Assembly: GCA_036898135.1 (NCBI GenBank)
Contig: CM072523.1
Coordinates: 35,293,037-35,357,036, forward strand
DNA length: 64,000 nucleotides
DNA from: Oncomelania hupensis
Taxonomy: Eukaryota; Mollusca; Gastropoda; Littorinimorpha; Pomatiopsidae
Direction of reading: 5' to 3'
Shown: piece by piece, positions 57,254 through 64,000 of the stretch
Layout: each line of letters starts with the position of its first letter
Position numbering within the stretch: position 1 is the stretch's first letter
Position numbers and translations under genes: made by a program
Notes under the pieces: generated by a model
Databases searched by the model: none
Told to the model about the DNA's origin: nothing
What the model saw: only the letters and a program-made list of their open reading frames with translations

Positions 57254-57557
57254 TTGCAGAGATACTCTACCAACACCACTTGTTGAAAACGCAAATCCAA
57301 AGTTTCTCTCTTACAACGATCAAATTACATTGTGAATTGAGTCATGTAAGGTATTTAACTACGACTTTTGTACAAACACACAAGAACCGTTTGCAATTCA
57401 GTAATGTTACTATTATCACACAAACCTCATACATCGTGTGGTCTCTAACTTATCTCTCATGCGCATTGGTTTTGTAGCATTGAAAAAATAATAAAGTCAA
57501 CAAATTTTAACACTTGTTTTGAAAATGAACACACACACTAACACACACACATACGAT

Positions 57558-57563
57558 TTTATT
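57558..57563 (-). promoter_or_regulatory. candidate poly(A) signal of the phospholipase gene
   Basis: AATAAA on the minus strand, about 760 bp beyond the stop codon at 58320. Position only; not confirmed. Confidence 0.3.
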
Positions 57564-58319
57564 TTAAAAGATGAACAAAGAGTGAGGTTTTGCTTTGCCC
57601 GTACGAATGGATGAACGAGACAGCGCCTACATTCAAGCTATTCGTAGCCTACGATCGCAATTGCTTATAGTTATGTATGTGCGATCAACATTGCGGTTAC
57701 TTGCTCAGCTCGTACTTTTGAAAGCCGGATGTAATCGTCTGTTTGGGTCAGACAGCATGAAACGTAATTTATGTTGTTTTTTACAACATAGGATTCCCAG
57801 AATTGGGAATTTAATTTCATAAAAGTGTTCTTAGTTTGCGTTTGACCAACTCAAAGATATACTCGAGATGATTTGGACAAATCACCACGCTTATTAACAG
57901 ACGCATTACCGCGTCCAGACCCAGACTTCTATTTTGCTTTTGTTGTCTTTTGTGGACACTGAGTATGACTATCGCCATAGAATCGTGCGCCCAACAAGGC
58001 TGCAGTCATCTGCAATCATGAACAACCATCCTGCGCTTAACAATTTGCAATCAGCAACTTCCAACATCAGCAACTTTCCAACAACAACAACAACAACCAC
58101 AATGTCTCATCTGCATTTAATGACTCGCCATACCCACGTTTCCACTTGAAAAACACCGACGTCTTGTAAAACAGCCAGCCCCCTGCTCCAACGTATATCC
58201 AGCTTACTGCCTAGAAAAGTCGAAACTGTGTCTGCATGCATTTCCTGGGAAATACCGGGAACAAGGAATCACAAATTCGGATGATGAGGGGAAGATCCCG
58301 CTGCACTTTTTCTTGTTCA

Positions 58320-63632
<5,313 letters not shown>

Positions 63633-64000
63633 CTGTGAAAAGGAAGAAAAAGCAATTAGTCAGAATAACAAAAAACAGAGTAATATTGCTATGGCGTTGA
63701 CGGGCAAGATTACAGTTTGTAGGCTCCAGAGGCTGTAAAGGTAAAACTACCATCCAATTTTTCATGAGAAGATAAAGAAACTAATCCTTTGTTCTTTCGT
63801 GTGTAATGATTTAACGTTAAGATTACCTTTCACACCTTCCCCCCTCCCCCTCCCCCTCCTTAAATTTAAAATTCAATATCTAATTGCTTTCCTTCTTTCC
63901 TTGTCCGTTCATACTAAACTACAGCAGATATTAGATCCAGGTTTTGTTCGCACAAACTCAGAATGTATTATTATGATGCACTTTAATGTCATTTCAACTT
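63633..64000. other. cPLA2 intron to window edge
   Basis: No exon found; a C-rich run lies at 63838-63860. Upstream exons must lie beyond 64000. Confidence 0.6.

Overview
This is a repeat-rich animal nuclear window. Two spliced protein-coding genes with GT-AG introns (and one GC-AG intron) lie in a background of non-LTR retrotransposons, a Penelope-like element, tRNA- and 5S-headed SINEs, foldback elements and long (AG)n, (AT)n, (AAT)n and (GATA/GACA)n arrays. TTAGGG-type interstitial telomere repeats, the gene types and the repeat mix suggest an invertebrate, most likely a lophotrochozoan such as a marine mollusc. That placement is an inference; no species can be named from the sequence alone.

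Layout. 1-35 kb is gene-poor. It holds a lone LINE ORF1-type protein (1154-2152, minus), foldback elements (4379-4639, 6389-6888, 9417-9604), a near full-length RTE-like LINE (11111-14455) nested inside an older copy of its own family, further broken copies of that LINE (16858, 18767, 29742 and 32763 onward), a Penelope-like element with reverse transcriptase and GIY-YIG domains (21605-24440), a hAT-type short element (30368-30947) and several SINEs. 35.7-51.1 kb is a complete calpain-5-type gene on the plus strand: 12 coding exons, 641 codons plus stop, intact Cys/His/Asn triad and a C-terminal C2 domain. Its introns carry LINE, SINE, mariner and Penelope-related insertions. 51.1-58.3 kb is intergenic between two convergent genes and contains a near-perfect palindrome with 217-bp arms. 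58.3-63.6 kb is the 3' part of a group IV cytosolic phospholipase A2 gene on the minus strand (7 exons, 865 codons). Its catalytic Asp is present; the C2 domain and nucleophilic Ser must lie beyond the right edge.

Most notable points. (1) A 569-bp Penelope-related insertion sits on the intron 4/exon 5 boundary of the calpain gene, and its 13-bp target-site duplication has copied the 3' splice site. (2) Insertions of only 64 and 71 bp, made of little more than one RNA hairpin and a short tail, have their own 11-14-bp target-site duplications. This suggests the hairpin is the recognised 3' end of the retroelement. (3) The phospholipase carries a long Ser/Thr-rich tail with three NPF motifs and a repeated PF(F)SDW motif. 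(4) The Penelope-like polyprotein has a Gln-rich tract of about 130 residues between reverse transcriptase and endonuclease. (5) A SINE has a 5S-rRNA-like promoter and is split by a Penelope-related insertion.

Both genes encode Ca2+-responsive, C2-containing cytosolic enzymes (a protease and a lipase), but their adjacency alone is no evidence that they work together.
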